A stretch of 64,000 nucleotides of DNA. Source: Akkermansia muciniphila. Lineage in GTDB: Bacteria; Verrucomicrobiota; Verrucomicrobiia; Verrucomicrobiales; Akkermansiaceae. Positions 17,896 through 26,446 of the stretch are shown here, in pieces. Each line of letters begins with the position of its first letter. Position 1 is the first letter of the stretch. Under the pieces are notes generated by a model. It searched no databases, was not told the origin of the DNA, and saw only the letters and a list, made by a program, of their open reading frames with translations. Both the position numbers and the translations under genes were made by a program. Location: positions 1 to 64,000 of the forward strand of contig CAMDAD010000013.1 in assembly GCA_945888515.1 (NCBI GenBank). Direction: 5' to 3'.

Positions 17896-18312
17896 ATGCA
17901 AGAAGAATGGTTACTTCAAACTGCTAAAGAGACAGAAGACTGCGCGGAGTCTCTCGGCCAGGGAATCACGCTACCAACTATGATTGCGCTGACTGGTCCC
18001 ATGGGTGCTGGCAAAACACACTTCGCCAAAGGCCTAGCGCGAGGACTTGGTTACGCAGGCGACGTAACTAGTCCAACGTTTTCGATTGTCCAGGAATACC
18101 ATGGTGGGCGATTTCCTTTATTTCACTTCGACCTCTATCGAATGAAAAGCGCCGATGAAATCATCGCGCTGGGCTGGGATGATTATTTGGACCAAAACGG
18201 CGTTCTAATCGTGGAATGGGCAGATTTATTTCCTCGATTATGGCCCAGCTCAGTGCAACTGGTTGAAATAAAGATTTGGGAAAATGGCCGCAAGATTCTG
18301 TACCAAAAGTAA
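17896..18312 (+). CDS. tsaE: tRNA threonylcarbamoyladenosine biosynthesis ATPase TsaE
   Basis: TsaE is the P-loop ATPase that works with TsaB and TsaD to make t6A37 in ANN-reading tRNAs. The 138-residue product shows the Walker A motif GPMGAGKTHFAKGLA, then SPTFSIVQEY and HFDLYRM with the conserved aspartate, and a late VEWAD segment. The open frame starts at 17767, but homology begins at the ATG at 17896. It is the only plus-strand gene in this minus-strand block. tsaB and tsaD are not in the window. Confidence 0.92.
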   Translation: MQEEWLLQTAKETEDCAESLGQGITLPTMIALTGPMGAGKTHFAKGLARGLGYAGDVTSPTFSIVQEYHGGRFPLFHFDLYRMKSADEIIALGWDDYLDQNGVLIVEWADLFPRLWPSSVQLVEIKIWENGRKILYQK

Positions 18313-18314
18313 TA

Positions 18315-18443
18315 TCAGAATACGGTGCGTCCCACCGATTGCAAAGTTCGCTGAGCAGTCTGAGCAACACTTTGCGCCATTCCGCAAGACGAGACTGCGA
18401 TCGCGAAAACAATCAGAATGCTGGCAAAAAATAAGATTCTCAT
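18315..18443 (-). CDS. Small lipoprotein, entericidin-like in form
   Basis: A 42-residue open frame begins MRILFFASILIVFAIAV and reaches a lipobox-like VSSC with Cys20, followed by a 22-residue glutamine- and threonine-rich tail. This is the layout of tiny entericidin-like lipoproteins common in Gram-negative bacteria. It begins 14 bases after the stop of the SDR gene on the same strand and so probably shares its transcript. No function is claimed. Its small size and the absence of a clear ribosome-binding site keep confidence moderate. Confidence 0.6.
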   Translation of the reverse strand: MRILFFASILIVFAIAVSSCGMAQSVAQTAQRTLQSVGRTVF

Positions 18444-18457
18444 GCGCTTGACAGTAA

Positions 18458-19129
18458 TTAAAAGAGAACGCGACTGTCGAGATTAAAAATTTGCCCTGAT
18501 GTATGAGGCAATTGAGTATGCAGCGAATGAATAAAAGCAGCTACGGACTCTTCGTTATTGAATCGTGACAGGCAGTGTGCTTGTCGAATTTCTTCCCGAC
18601 GCTTTGGGGAGACAGTAGCAGTCATACGATTTTCCAGAAATCCTGGTAGAACAAGATTCACGCGAATGTTGGCGCCACCCCATTCTTTCGCGAGTGACTG
18701 GGTAAGACCAACGAGCGCCGCTTTGGCACTAGCGTAGGCGATCTGACCCAGCGGTGGATGAAAAGCAGAGTAGCTTCCCAAAAATATCACATGTCCTCCG
18801 CATTCTTTTATCATATGCTTGGCTGCGTATTTTGCGGCAAAAGCTGCTCCGCGCAGATTGCTTCGCAACAAACGATTCCAGTCATTAACAGACGTGCGGA
18901 GTAGCAATTCATCCTGTATTTCCCCAGCGGCGGCAATCAGAAGATCACAGGTATGAAGGGAAAAGTAGTTTCGTAACGAATCATTGCAAGTTACGTCCAG
19001 CTCCTGCCGAGATGGACACAAAATCGTCCAGCCCGGCTCATACTTTTGCCAGCAGATTCGCAATTTCTGGGCCAAAGAACCCTTCCCGCCTGTGATTACT
19101 ACTGTTTGAGCCATCGATACGGTAGTCAT
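18458..19129 (-). CDS. Short-chain dehydrogenase/reductase, FabG-like
   Basis: The 223-residue protein has a Rossmann nucleotide site of the form TGGKGSL, an IAAAGE strand, catalytic Ser in GSYSAF and the YASAK catalytic Tyr-Lys pair. This makes it a classical SDR using NAD(P)H. The glycine motif departs slightly from TGxxxGxG. The substrate is unknown. The ATG at 19129 overlaps the stop of the upstream TPR gene as ATGA, and a small lipoprotein gene follows. Confidence 0.85.
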   Translation of the reverse strand: MTTVSMAQTVVITGGKGSLAQKLRICWQKYEPGWTILCPSRQELDVTCNDSLRNYFSLHTCDLLIAAAGEIQDELLLRTSVNDWNRLLRSNLRGAAFAAKYAAKHMIKECGGHVIFLGSYSAFHPPLGQIAYASAKAALVGLTQSLAKEWGGANIRVNLVLPGFLENRMTATVSPKRREEIRQAHCLSRFNNEESVAAFIHSLHTQLPHTSGQIFNLDSRVLF

Positions 19130-19659
19130 TTGGCGTCGATCACAATCGCATGCTCTTCATAGATAATAGAGCATTGAATGGTCGTGGCGATATATTGAAG
19201 CACCTGACTGGCAGGTATGTTGGCGAGTTGCAAATTGATGGTTTTGTTTGTTAAGCGGCCAGCCGGGTCTTTGATGATAAAATTGGGTGAGAATTTTTGT
19301 GCAGTCGCTCTCTTGATTTGAATCGTAAGATTTTCCATGCATTCGGCTACGCTCGCATCGGCATACTCAACCTTAGCGATTTTGGTTTGTTTCATCATGT
19401 TTTCGCGATACCGCGCGGCAAATGCTTCACGGTTCAAGAGCAATTTGTTGAGCGCATAGCGGGCATGCGGATGTTGCGGTTGTGCTTGAAGAACGGCACG
19501 CAGATCTCTTTCTGCTGCGATGACGTCACCGCGATTCATGGCAGAAACGCCGCGATTATAGAGTGCTTGGGGGCTTGATACCGTATTGGATACAGCTTGG
19601 TTTTGTTGAGCCATGCCAAGCGTGCTCATCAGGACTAGGCTAAGGATGGTAGTTTTCAT
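19126..19659 (-). CDS. Secreted TPR protein with C-terminal STN/secretin-like domain
   Basis: The 177-residue product has a signal peptide (about 1-17), one or two TPR-type helices (ALYNRGVSAMNRGDVIAAE...), and a C-terminal stretch with the strand-helix-strand pattern of the short domain found at the N-terminus of secretins and TonB receptors. The start at 19659 is preferred to 19680 because it opens directly into the signal peptide. A periplasmic scaffold role is plausible but not shown. It overlaps the SDR gene. Confidence 0.62.
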   Translation of the reverse strand: MKTTILSLVLMSTLGMAQQNQAVSNTVSSPQALYNRGVSAMNRGDVIAAERDLRAVLQAQPQHPHARYALNKLLLNREAFAARYRENMMKQTKIAKVEYADASVAECMENLTIQIKRATAQKFSPNFIIKDPAGRLTNKTINLQLANIPASQVLQYIATTIQCSIIYEEHAIVIDAK

Positions 19660-19755
19660 ATGCATGGGTTTACACGTCATTCGTGTATTACATAAAGTGA
19701 ATGAATCCCCTCAAAAGACAAGAAAAAAGCGTAACGCAGGTCGACTTTTCAATGA

Positions 19756-21630
19756 TTACGATGTTTCTTGTCCACTTTTTTCTATCCAGATGGCGAGCAG
19801 GGCTAGGTCGGCGGGAGTGATACCGCTGATACGACCTGCTTGTCCGAGAGTTCGTGGCTTGATTTGTGCTAGGCGGAATTTTGCCTCCGTTTTCATCCCG
19901 CGAATCATTTGATAATCGACCCAGTCGGGTATGAGTTTTTCTTCTTGTCGAGCCATTCGGTCAATTTGCACCTGTTGGCGATCGAGGTGTCCCGCGTATT
20001 TTACTTCGGTTTCAATAAGAGGCCAAAGGGTTTGCGGGTAGCGAGAGAGAATTTCTGCGGGTAGATCCGTCCAGGTGTTTTCCATACGCCGAAACCACAG
20101 ATCGAGCTTAATGCCTTCGTGATTGGTTTTCGTAACCCATTGCTGTGCATCAGTGAGTAGCGAAATTTTTTCCGTAGCTCGTCGACTGCGCTCGCCGGCA
20201 ACGAGTCCTATTTCCGCGGCTAACGGAGTGAGGCGAAGATCGGCGTTGTCTTGTCGAAGCAGCAAGCGATATTCCGCCCGACTGGTAAACATACGATAAG
20301 GTTCGGTACATCCACGCGTGACGAGGTCATCGATCATGACACCGAGATACGCCTGATTCCGGCCGAGAACTAGTGCTGGGCGACCAAGGATCTTTAGCGC
20401 AGCATTTGCTCCTGCGAGAAGCCCCTGCCCTGCTGCTTCTTCGTAACCGGAGGTGCCATTGATCTGGCCGGCGAAGTATAAGCCTGCGACTTTTTTTGTC
20501 TCTAGCGTCGGCTTTAGTTGGGTCGGTGGGCAATAATCGTATTCCACCGCATAACCAGGTCGGATGATTTCGCAGCGCTCGAGGCCTGGAATGGTGCGAA
20601 GGAAAGCAAGCTGTATTTCGTAAGGCAGCGATGTCGACACGCCGTTGACGTAAAATTCGTTCGTGTGACGTCCTTCCGGTTCAAGAAAAATCTGGTGCCT
20701 TTCTTTTTCGGCGAAGCGCACAACCTTATCTTCAATCGATGGACAATAGCGCGGCCCTACTCCTTCGATGATGCCGCAATACATGGGAGACTGGTCGAGA
20801 TTGTTGCGGATGATTTCATGTGTCGTGGAGTTGGTATACGTCATGAAACACGGCATTTGTTCCACGTGGAACATCTTATCAGCCCATGGGTTTAGAGTGA
20901 AGATGTCGTTTTCTCCCCTTTCCATGGTATCGTAGAGATAGCTAAAATGCGGAATCGTTTCATCGCCCCCTTGGATTTCGCAACGGTCCAGATCCAACGA
21001 ACGGCCGTTGAGTCGGCATGGGGTACCGGTTTTGAAGCGCTCGACGGTGAACCCTAGGTCCTTGAGGCTATCGCTGACGGTAGAGCTAGCATCGCCCATG
21101 CGACCGCCTTTTTCATTGCGCAGTCCGACGTGCATGAGGCCGCGCATGAAAGTCCCAGCGCTGAGCACGACCGACTTGGCGCGAAACTGCATACCTAGGC
21201 TAGTGGTGATGCCGGTGATTTGGTTATTTTCGACAAGTAGCGTCCCAACATTCCCTTGGTGGATGTCTAGTCCCGGAGTATTTTCCAGAAGCCACTTCAT
21301 GCGGAATTGGTATGCTTTTTTGTCACACTGGGCTCGGGGCGCGCGGGCGCTGGGACCTTTGCTGGAATTAAGCATGCGCCATTGGATGGCTGTGGCATCG
21401 GTATTAAGCGCCATGGCTCCGCCGAGTGCGTCGATCTCTCGAACCATATGCCCTTTGGCTAAGCCGCCGATGGCTGGGTTGCAGCTCATTTGTCCGATCG
21501 TGTCCAGATTTTGCGTGAGCATGGCTACAGAGCAGCCAAGTCGTGCGGCGGCGAGAGCTGCTTCTATACCGGCATGACCGGCTCCTATGACGAGGACATC
21601 ATACTCTTTCGGGTAAACAAACATAGACAA
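19756..21630 (-). CDS. mnmG: tRNA uridine-5-carboxymethylaminomethyl modification enzyme MnmG (GidA)
   Basis: MnmG and MnmE together install the cmnm5 group on U34 of several tRNAs. The 624-residue protein has the FAD-binding [12 protein letters not shown] motif near residue 14 and the conserved [26 protein letters not shown] block, split here over residues about 46-71. A GTPCRL segment, [15 protein letters not shown] and a C-terminal helical domain follow. Codons for residues about 253-258 form a perfect parS palindrome (20858-20873). mnmG is often near oriC, which matters for the origin argument. MnmE is not in the window. Confidence 0.97.
   Translation of the reverse strand: MSMFVYPKEYDVLVIGAGHAGIEAALAAARLGCSVAMLTQNLDTIGQMSCNPAIGGLAKGHMVREIDALGGAMALNTDATAIQWRMLNSSKGPSARAPRAQCDKKAYQFRMKWLLENTPGLDIHQGNVGTLLVENNQITGITTSLGMQFRAKSVVLSAGTFMRGLMHVGLRNEKGGRMGDASSTVSDSLKDLGFTVERFKTGTPCRLNGRSLDLDRCEIQGGDETIPHFSYLYDTMERGENDIFTLNPWADKMFHVEQMPCFMTYTNSTTHEIIRNNLDQSPMYCGIIEGVGPRYCPSIEDKVVRFAEKERHQIFLEPEGRHTNEFYVNGVSTSLPYEIQLAFLRTIPGLERCEIIRPGYAVEYDYCPPTQLKPTLETKKVAGLYFAGQINGTSGYEEAAGQGLLAGANAALKILGRPALVLGRNQAYLGVMIDDLVTRGCTEPYRMFTSRAEYRLLLRQDNADLRLTPLAAEIGLVAGERSRRATEKISLLTDAQQWVTKTNHEGIKLDLWFRRMENTWTDLPAEILSRYPQTLWPLIETEVKYAGHLDRQQVQIDRMARQEEKLIPDWVDYQMIRGMKTEAKFRLAQIKPRTLGQAGRISGITPADLALLAIWIEKSGQETS
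20858..20873. other. parS centromere site inside mnmG
   Basis: TGTTCCACGTGGAACA is an exact 16-base palindrome identical to a well-known chromosomal parS form bound by ParB. It is embedded in mnmG codons reading MFHVEQ on the minus strand, with no frame disruption. parS sites cluster close to oriC in most bacteria that carry ParABS. parA and parB are not in the window. Confidence 0.9.
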
Positions 21631-21689
21631 AGTGGAGCGCAGTGTAGCACGGACTCCTAGTATCGACCACTGAATTTTTTATCAGCTGA

Positions 21690-21709
21690 TTTGTTCCACG
21701 TGGAACAAA
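21690..21709. other. parS centromere site between mnmG and cdd
   Basis: The 16-base parS palindrome at 21692-21707 is extended to a perfect 20-base palindrome, TTTGTTCCACGTGGAACAAA. It lies in the 80-base gap between cdd and mnmG, 834 bases from the parS inside mnmG and identical to it in the core. Two perfect copies this close are very unlikely by chance. Confidence 0.92.
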
Positions 21710-21710
21710 G

Positions 21711-22097
21711 TCATCGATTGAGGATACCCGCGCTGGGGCGCGGGAGCAATTGTTCCAAAGTAAAGTCGAGATGCTCCCGTCGATTGCAAAGACGTATTTC
21801 TGTGATACCGAACTCTGCCATGACTTGTCGACACGCCCCACACGGTGAGATGGGAGTCTCGGTATCAGCTACGACGACGACGGCGCGCAGCTTGCGTGAG
21901 CCAGCGGCAATGGCGGTCGCGATGGCGGTGCGCTCTGCGCAGATGGTGAGACCAAAGGAGAGATTCTCGACATTGCAGCCGGCAAAAGTGTTTCCTACGT
22001 CATCGATGACGGCAGCGCCGACCAAAAACTGCGAGTAGGGCGCGTAGGCGAGATCGCGCGTTTGCCAGGCAAGTGTTGTGAGCTGTGACCAGTCCAT
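21711..22097 (-). CDS. cdd: Cytidine deaminase
   Basis: The 128-residue enzyme hydrolyses cytidine and deoxycytidine to uridine forms in pyrimidine salvage. The zinc site is complete: CAERTA supplies one cysteine and the catalytic glutamate, and PCGACR supplies two more cysteines, the homotetrameric three-cysteine type. An APYSQFLVGAAV start and NVEN substrate-binding segment are also typical. It lies upstream of mnmG on the same strand, separated by parS. Confidence 0.94.
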   Translation of the reverse strand: MDWSQLTTLAWQTRDLAYAPYSQFLVGAAVIDDVGNTFAGCNVENLSFGLTICAERTAIATAIAAGSRKLRAVVVVADTETPISPCGACRQVMAEFGITEIRLCNRREHLDFTLEQLLPRPSAGILNR

Positions 22098-22423
22098 AGG
22101 TCGACGCTAGCGGAAAACGCTGAGTAGGCAAATGAGAAACTCCAGGAGTTTTAGCCGGGCGGTCAAGTGGTGTCATGAGTTTGAGACGATTCCTCCGTCA
22201 TGGCGGCCAAAGAGAAAAGAATGGCAGAATAGGAGGTATTCTGTTCTCACCGGTCAATTTCAGTAATCTTAGTGGAAACCTGCGGCCTGAGTGGATCGCA
22301 GAGAAATTGGCATTATGAGCATTTGGCGTGACACCTCCGTTTTATCCATCGTATTTTTTGATGCATTTTGATCGAAGCAAATTTCGCTGGCAGAACGGGT
22401 GATTTTGTGGCACATGAGGTTCC
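22098..22423. other. Gene-free region with one hairpin
   Basis: No open frame here looks coding. CAGAATA (22225-22231) and TATTCTG (22237-22243) form a perfect seven-base stem with GGAGG as the loop; there is no T-tract. The region lies between the divergent starts of cdd (minus) and the DUF6580 gene (plus), so it should hold promoters for both, but none stands out. Confidence 0.4.
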
Positions 22424-22993
22424 ATGCATCGGTGGATGAGTTTTGCGGCATTGTTAGTGGTTTTGATGGCATTCCGTTTGGTGGGTGCTTGGCAGGGATG
22501 GATGAATGTCTCTCCGTTACCTGCTTTGTTTTTGCTGAGCATGGTTTGTTTTCACGGGCGTGAGCGTTGGTTGTTGCCATTGTCCGCCTGGGTGATCACC
22601 GACCCGCTGCTGAATGTGTTTTATGGTCATGCGATGTTGGCCTGGGATCAGCTTGGAATCTTGTTTGGTCTTGCAGCTACCCTGTTCTTAGTGCCGTGGT
22701 TGAAAAACTCTTTTTCGTGGTCCAGAGCTCTGACGGCTTCCTTGGTCGCAGCCGTTTTATTTTATCTGGTGACAAACACCGTCTCCTTTTTTGGGCTTCC
22801 CGACTTTTATGAACGCAGTTGGCAGGGCTTTTGGCAGGCGCAATGGTCTGGGCCTGTGGGACTGGGACCGACTTGGGTGTTTTTGCGCAATGCATGCGTG
22901 TCTCACCTGCTATTTACCACACTTTTTCTGCTTGCGCTCCGTCCACTTTACGCGTATCACCCTGCGCCTCTTGCAGGCACGACACTCCGTTGA
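22424..22993 (+). CDS. Multi-pass membrane protein, DUF6580-like
   Basis: The 189-residue protein has about six hydrophobic helices and the pattern of the DUF6580 family: an early NVSPLPALFLL helix, then a polar turn and a WVITDPLLNVFYG segment. No function is known for the family. It lies 24 bases before pdhA on the same strand, but that may be only proximity. Confidence 0.65.
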   Translation: MHRWMSFAALLVVLMAFRLVGAWQGWMNVSPLPALFLLSMVCFHGRERWLLPLSAWVITDPLLNVFYGHAMLAWDQLGILFGLAATLFLVPWLKNSFSWSRALTASLVAAVLFYLVTNTVSFFGLPDFYERSWQGFWQAQWSGPVGLGPTWVFLRNACVSHLLFTTLFLLALRPLYAYHPAPLAGTTLR

Positions 22994-23017
22994 TTCCATT
23001 CACTGAATTTTTTGCTT

Positions 23018-24100
23018 ATGTCCTTTTCCGCCGCTCCTTCGCATCATCTGGATTTCGCATCGTCACCGATCAACCGCGCTTTGACCGCTGAACAAAAAGT
23101 GGAACTTTTGCGCAAGATGATTCGTATTCGCCGTTTTGAGAACGCCTGCTCCAAGTATTACACTTTGGGTCGGATCGGGGGCTTTCTTCACTTATATATC
23201 GGACAAGAATCGGTAGCTGTGGGGACAATCTCCTTGTGCGGAGAAAACGATCATAACATCACGGCGTATCGTTGTCATGGACATGCCTTAGCGAGTGGGA
23301 TGAACATGAATGAGTGTATGGCGGAGCTTTTTGGCAAATATACGGGAAGCGCCAAGGGCAAAGGCGGATCGATGCATTTGTTTGCGCCAGACAAAAATTT
23401 CTGGGGTGGCCACGGCATTGTGGGTGGTCAGACGCCACTGGGCTTGGGCTTGGCATATGGTCTAAAATACAAAGGTCTCCAGGGTGCGGCGTTGTGTTAC
23501 ATGGGCGACGGTGCGGTCAACCAAGGTGCGTTCCATGAATCGCTGAACTTGGCTGCGCTTTTTGAACTGCCCGTTGTCTACATCATCGAGAACAATGGCT
23601 ATTCGATGGGAACCTCTCAGAAGCGTTCTTCCGCCTATCGTGGTTGTCTCGCCCAGCGTGCGGAAGCCTATGACATGGAGTGGGACTTGATCAACGGTTC
23701 CGACATTTACGAAGTGCGCGCAAAAACTCACATCGCCATGGAGCGCGCGCGGAAGGAGTCACGGCCTACCGTTTTGGAAATCACCACCTATCGCTACTAT
23801 GGTCATAGTGTAGCCGATGCGAATGCAAAAAAATATCGTTCTCCTGAGGAAATTGAGAATTACAAAAACAACTATGACCCCATCAACACCTTCCGCAATC
23901 GATTGCTGCAAGAGGGTGTGATCACTCAGGAACAAGCTGATGAGATCAATAAGGAAGCGGGTGATGAAGCAGCGGCAGCGGTGGAATTTGCCGATGCCTC
24001 TCCCGCGCCCAGCATCGAATCAATTATGGACGATGTTTATTGGGAAGTGGATCATAAGACAGCGGCGGGACACACTGGACGTCATTTCTTCAACGACTGA
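23018..24100 (+). CDS. pdhA: Pyruvate dehydrogenase E1 component, alpha subunit
   Basis: This subunit binds thiamine diphosphate and decarboxylates pyruvate. The 360-residue protein shows RRFENACSKYY, GQESVAVG, an RCHGHALASG segment, and the ThDP motif GDGAVNQGAFHESLNLAALF leading to ENNGYSMGT. The phosphorylation-loop-like YRYYGHSVAD segment follows. The start at ATG 23018 is preferred to an in-frame TTG at 23012. pdhB follows after 61 bases. E2 and E3 genes are not adjacent, so they must be elsewhere if the complex is complete. A related branched-chain or acetoin E1 is a less likely alternative. Confidence 0.93.
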   Translation: MSFSAAPSHHLDFASSPINRALTAEQKVELLRKMIRIRRFENACSKYYTLGRIGGFLHLYIGQESVAVGTISLCGENDHNITAYRCHGHALASGMNMNECMAELFGKYTGSAKGKGGSMHLFAPDKNFWGGHGIVGGQTPLGLGLAYGLKYKGLQGAALCYMGDGAVNQGAFHESLNLAALFELPVVYIIENNGYSMGTSQKRSSAYRGCLAQRAEAYDMEWDLINGSDIYEVRAKTHIAMERARKESRPTVLEITTYRYYGHSVADANAKKYRSPEEIENYKNNYDPINTFRNRLLQEGVITQEQADEINKEAGDEAAAAVEFADASPAPSIESIMDDVYWEVDHKTAAGHTGRHFFND

Positions 24101-24161
24101 AGCAAGTACGAGAAACGTAGTATTTTACCCTCATCAATCAATTACACTCAAGCAACTGGAT

Positions 24162-25145
24162 ATGCGCACATTGACCTACAGAGAAGCACTTCGCGAAGGC
24201 ATGGATGAAGAACTGGCCCGCGATGAAAACGTCGTGCTGATGGGCGAGGAAGTCGCCCAATACAATGGTGCCTACAAAGTGACAGAAGGCCTATGGAAAA
24301 AATGGGGAGACAAGCGAATTGTTGACACACCGATTTCCGAGGCCGGTTTCATAGGCATGGGCATTGGTGCCTCGATGCTAGGTGTGCGTCCTGTGATGGA
24401 GCTGATGTTCTGGTCTTTTCATTCGGTTGCCTTTGACCAGCTGGTGAGTAATGCGGCTTGCGTGCGCTACATGTCCGGTGGTTTGATCCATTGCCCGATT
24501 GTGGTGCGTGGTCCTGCCAACGGTGGCACAAATGTAGGCGCCACACACTCCCACATTCCCGAGGGCCTGTTTGCTGCATTTCCAGGTTTGAAAGTTGTCG
24601 CTCCCGCGACTCCTGCCGACGCGAAGGGGTTGATCAAAGCATCCATCCGCGACAACGATCCCGTATTTTTCATGGAAAATACCATACTTTACGGAACAAC
24701 TGGCCCCGTGCCAGATCCGGCGGAGGGAGACTTCGTGATTCCCTTGGGCGTGGCCGATCTGAAGCGCGAGGGTTCCGACCTTTCCTTGATTGCTCATGGT
24801 CGCTCGGTAATTCATTGCTTGGAAGCCGCGGAAACCTTGCAACGCGATCACGGTATTTCCTGTGATGTTCTCGACCTTCGCACCATCCGTCCGCTCGATC
24901 AGGAAGCCATTCTCAAAACCGTGCGCAAAACTCACCGTGTCGTGCTCGTGGATGAGTCGAAAGCCTTTGGTGGAGTATCGGCGATGGTGGCGACCTTGAT
25001 TCAAGACCATTGTTTCGATGATTTGGACGCACCGATCAAGCGAGTGACTTCCCTTGACGCGCCTGCGATTTACTCCAAGCATGTGGAGAACGATCAGCTG
25101 CCGAATCCGAAGCGTATCGTGGAGAAAGTATTGACCATCGCCTAA
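24162..25145 (+). CDS. pdhB: Pyruvate dehydrogenase E1 component, beta subunit
   Basis: The 327-residue transketolase-like subunit completes the heterotetrameric E1. It opens RTLTYREALREGMDEELARD and has the conserved GEEVAQYNGAYKVT, DTPISEAGFIGMGIGA, HSHIPEGLFAAFPGLKVV and DLRTIRPLD segments. A longer frame reaches back into pdhA (23940), but the ATG at 24162 starts the homologous region. It pairs with pdhA directly upstream. Confidence 0.93.
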   Translation: MRTLTYREALREGMDEELARDENVVLMGEEVAQYNGAYKVTEGLWKKWGDKRIVDTPISEAGFIGMGIGASMLGVRPVMELMFWSFHSVAFDQLVSNAACVRYMSGGLIHCPIVVRGPANGGTNVGATHSHIPEGLFAAFPGLKVVAPATPADAKGLIKASIRDNDPVFFMENTILYGTTGPVPDPAEGDFVIPLGVADLKREGSDLSLIAHGRSVIHCLEAAETLQRDHGISCDVLDLRTIRPLDQEAILKTVRKTHRVVLVDESKAFGGVSAMVATLIQDHCFDDLDAPIKRVTSLDAPAIYSKHVENDQLPNPKRIVEKVLTIA

Positions 25146-25220
25146 GGCAAAGAATCTTTATCACAAACGCATTTTCTGTTTGACCTACCCCCTGCACTCT
25201 CGATTACCTTAATGTCCGTT

Positions 25221-25595
25221 ATGAAAAACCTTTTTCTGTCTTCTCTGTGCGCTGTGACCGCTCTCGGTCTTTCTTCCTGCTGCTGTCTGTTCGGTAGCAA
25301 CAACACTTATAGAACTAAGCAAACCTATGTAGCTCGTTATAAAACAGTAACGAAGGAAGTTCAGGTTGCCACTGGATCCAAAGGTGGGATTGAGACGAAG
25401 ACGGTTAAAGAAAAAGTGCCAGTTTATAAAGCACGTTACGTGGCGCATCGCGTGGATTGCGTGCGCACTTATAGCCCACGAGATGGTGCTTGTGGAACGA
25501 CCAGTGAAACCGTCATCAAAATGTCCTCCAGCCAAGGCAGCGTGGGCAGCCCACACATTGGTTTGGTACCGACCATGAAGCCTTTGGCTCCTTGA
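25221..25595 (+). CDS. Small lipoprotein of unknown function
   Basis: The protein (124 residues from 25221; 127 from the alternative ATG 25212) has a lipoprotein signal ending in an LSSC lipobox, then CC. A basic, threonine/valine-rich stretch with repeated YK/VTK motifs follows, and a serine-rich tail. Five cysteines in all are present. A TTGACC hexamer lies at 25180-25185, only about 40 bases upstream. A strong terminator follows at 25616-25647. No family recognised. Confidence 0.72.
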   Translation: MKNLFLSSLCAVTALGLSSCCCLFGSNNTYRTKQTYVARYKTVTKEVQVATGSKGGIETKTVKEKVPVYKARYVAHRVDCVRTYSPRDGACGTTSETVIKMSSSQGSVGSPHIGLVPTMKPLAP

Positions 25596-25609
25596 TTGGT
25601 TTTTCTCAA

Positions 25610-25647
25610 AAAACAAGCGCACGGGTGATTCCTGTGCGCTTTTTTTT
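25610..25647 (+). terminator. Bidirectional intrinsic terminator
   Basis: AGCGCAC (25616-25622) pairs with GTGCGCT (25634-25640) around an 11-base loop, followed by an eight-base T-run (25640-25647). An A-rich stretch upstream gives a similar T-tract on the minus strand. It lies between the convergent lipoprotein and outer-membrane genes and probably serves both. Confidence 0.88.
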
Positions 25648-25666
25648 GATACGTTTCGGAATGGGA

Positions 25667-26311
25667 TCAGAACTTGTACGCGTAGGACAAGCCGATGCTG
25701 TTGAAGCCGCCTACGTCAAAAATACCGAAACCGCCCGAGTGATGTGCAATGTATAGATTCACTTGTTGTTCCGGAGCGCTGGGAAGAGCGAAGGTGAATT
25801 GAATGGGTAGGTTGAATTTCAAATTCGAACGGTTTTCGTTAGGGTGGCGCTGTTTGTCCATAGCATAAATTTCCGTTGCATAGGAGAGCCCCAAGCCTGC
25901 GGCAAAGCTAGTTTGAACCCATGCATTCCATGGGAAATCCACCCAGCGCAATTGCAAAGCGCCATTATATGTCAGAAATGGATCATTCGCATTTTCATCA
26001 ACCAACTCTAGGCACAGAGGCATTTCCAATAAAGGATGATATTGCTTACCGAACAGTTCGATGTTCCATTCCGTTAGCGTCTTGGTTGCCGTGAATTGAT
26101 AGATTTCAGCACCAGCATCACCATCTTCAACAGTGATATTTCCCTCCAAGAAATCATCGATTTCGTTTTTGGTCATCAGCGAAACGCCGAACTCAAAGGT
26201 CCATCCTTCTAGTGCTTCGGTGTGATCAAAAGTAACCAGGGCTTGCGTCTCCGCCTGTGCGTGGGAGAGAGCGATCACACAGCCCAACATAGCGAGTGAA
26301 AAACGTTTCAT
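25667..26311 (-). CDS. Outer-membrane beta-barrel protein, possibly PagL-like
   Basis: The 214-residue product has a signal peptide (about 1-20, cleaved near AQA), alternating amphipathic strands and a C-terminal phenylalanine (SYAYKF), as in outer-membrane barrels. Near the end, IAHHSGGFGIFDVGGFNSIG has a His-Ser pair followed by a glycine-rich loop, reminiscent of the active site of the lipid A deacylase PagL. The match is weak and is offered only as a lead. A good promoter (26322-26349) lies just upstream. Confidence 0.62.
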   Translation of the reverse strand: MKRFSLAMLGCVIALSHAQAETQALVTFDHTEALEGWTFEFGVSLMTKNEIDDFLEGNITVEDGDAGAEIYQFTATKTLTEWNIELFGKQYHPLLEMPLCLELVDENANDPFLTYNGALQLRWVDFPWNAWVQTSFAAGLGLSYATEIYAMDKQRHPNENRSNLKFNLPIQFTFALPSAPEQQVNLYIAHHSGGFGIFDVGGFNSIGLSYAYKF

Positions 26312-26321
26312 GACGACGCGT

Positions 26322-26349
26322 TTTATGGAAAATTAAGAATTTATGTCAA
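26322..26349 (-). promoter_or_regulatory. Sigma-70 type promoter for the outer-membrane protein
   Basis: On the minus strand a perfect TTGACA (26349-26344) is followed after 16 bases by CATAAA (26327-26322). The start codon at 26311 lies about 10 bases downstream of the -10, so the transcript would have almost no leader. Confidence 0.6.
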
Positions 26350-26446
26350 GATTTGAACCCCTTAAAATCTGTGCGGCGAAATGTTTCGCTGAAAAAAATT
26401 TGGAACTCCCTCGAGTTGTGCGGGAGGATTCCTGTGAGGCGATTTC

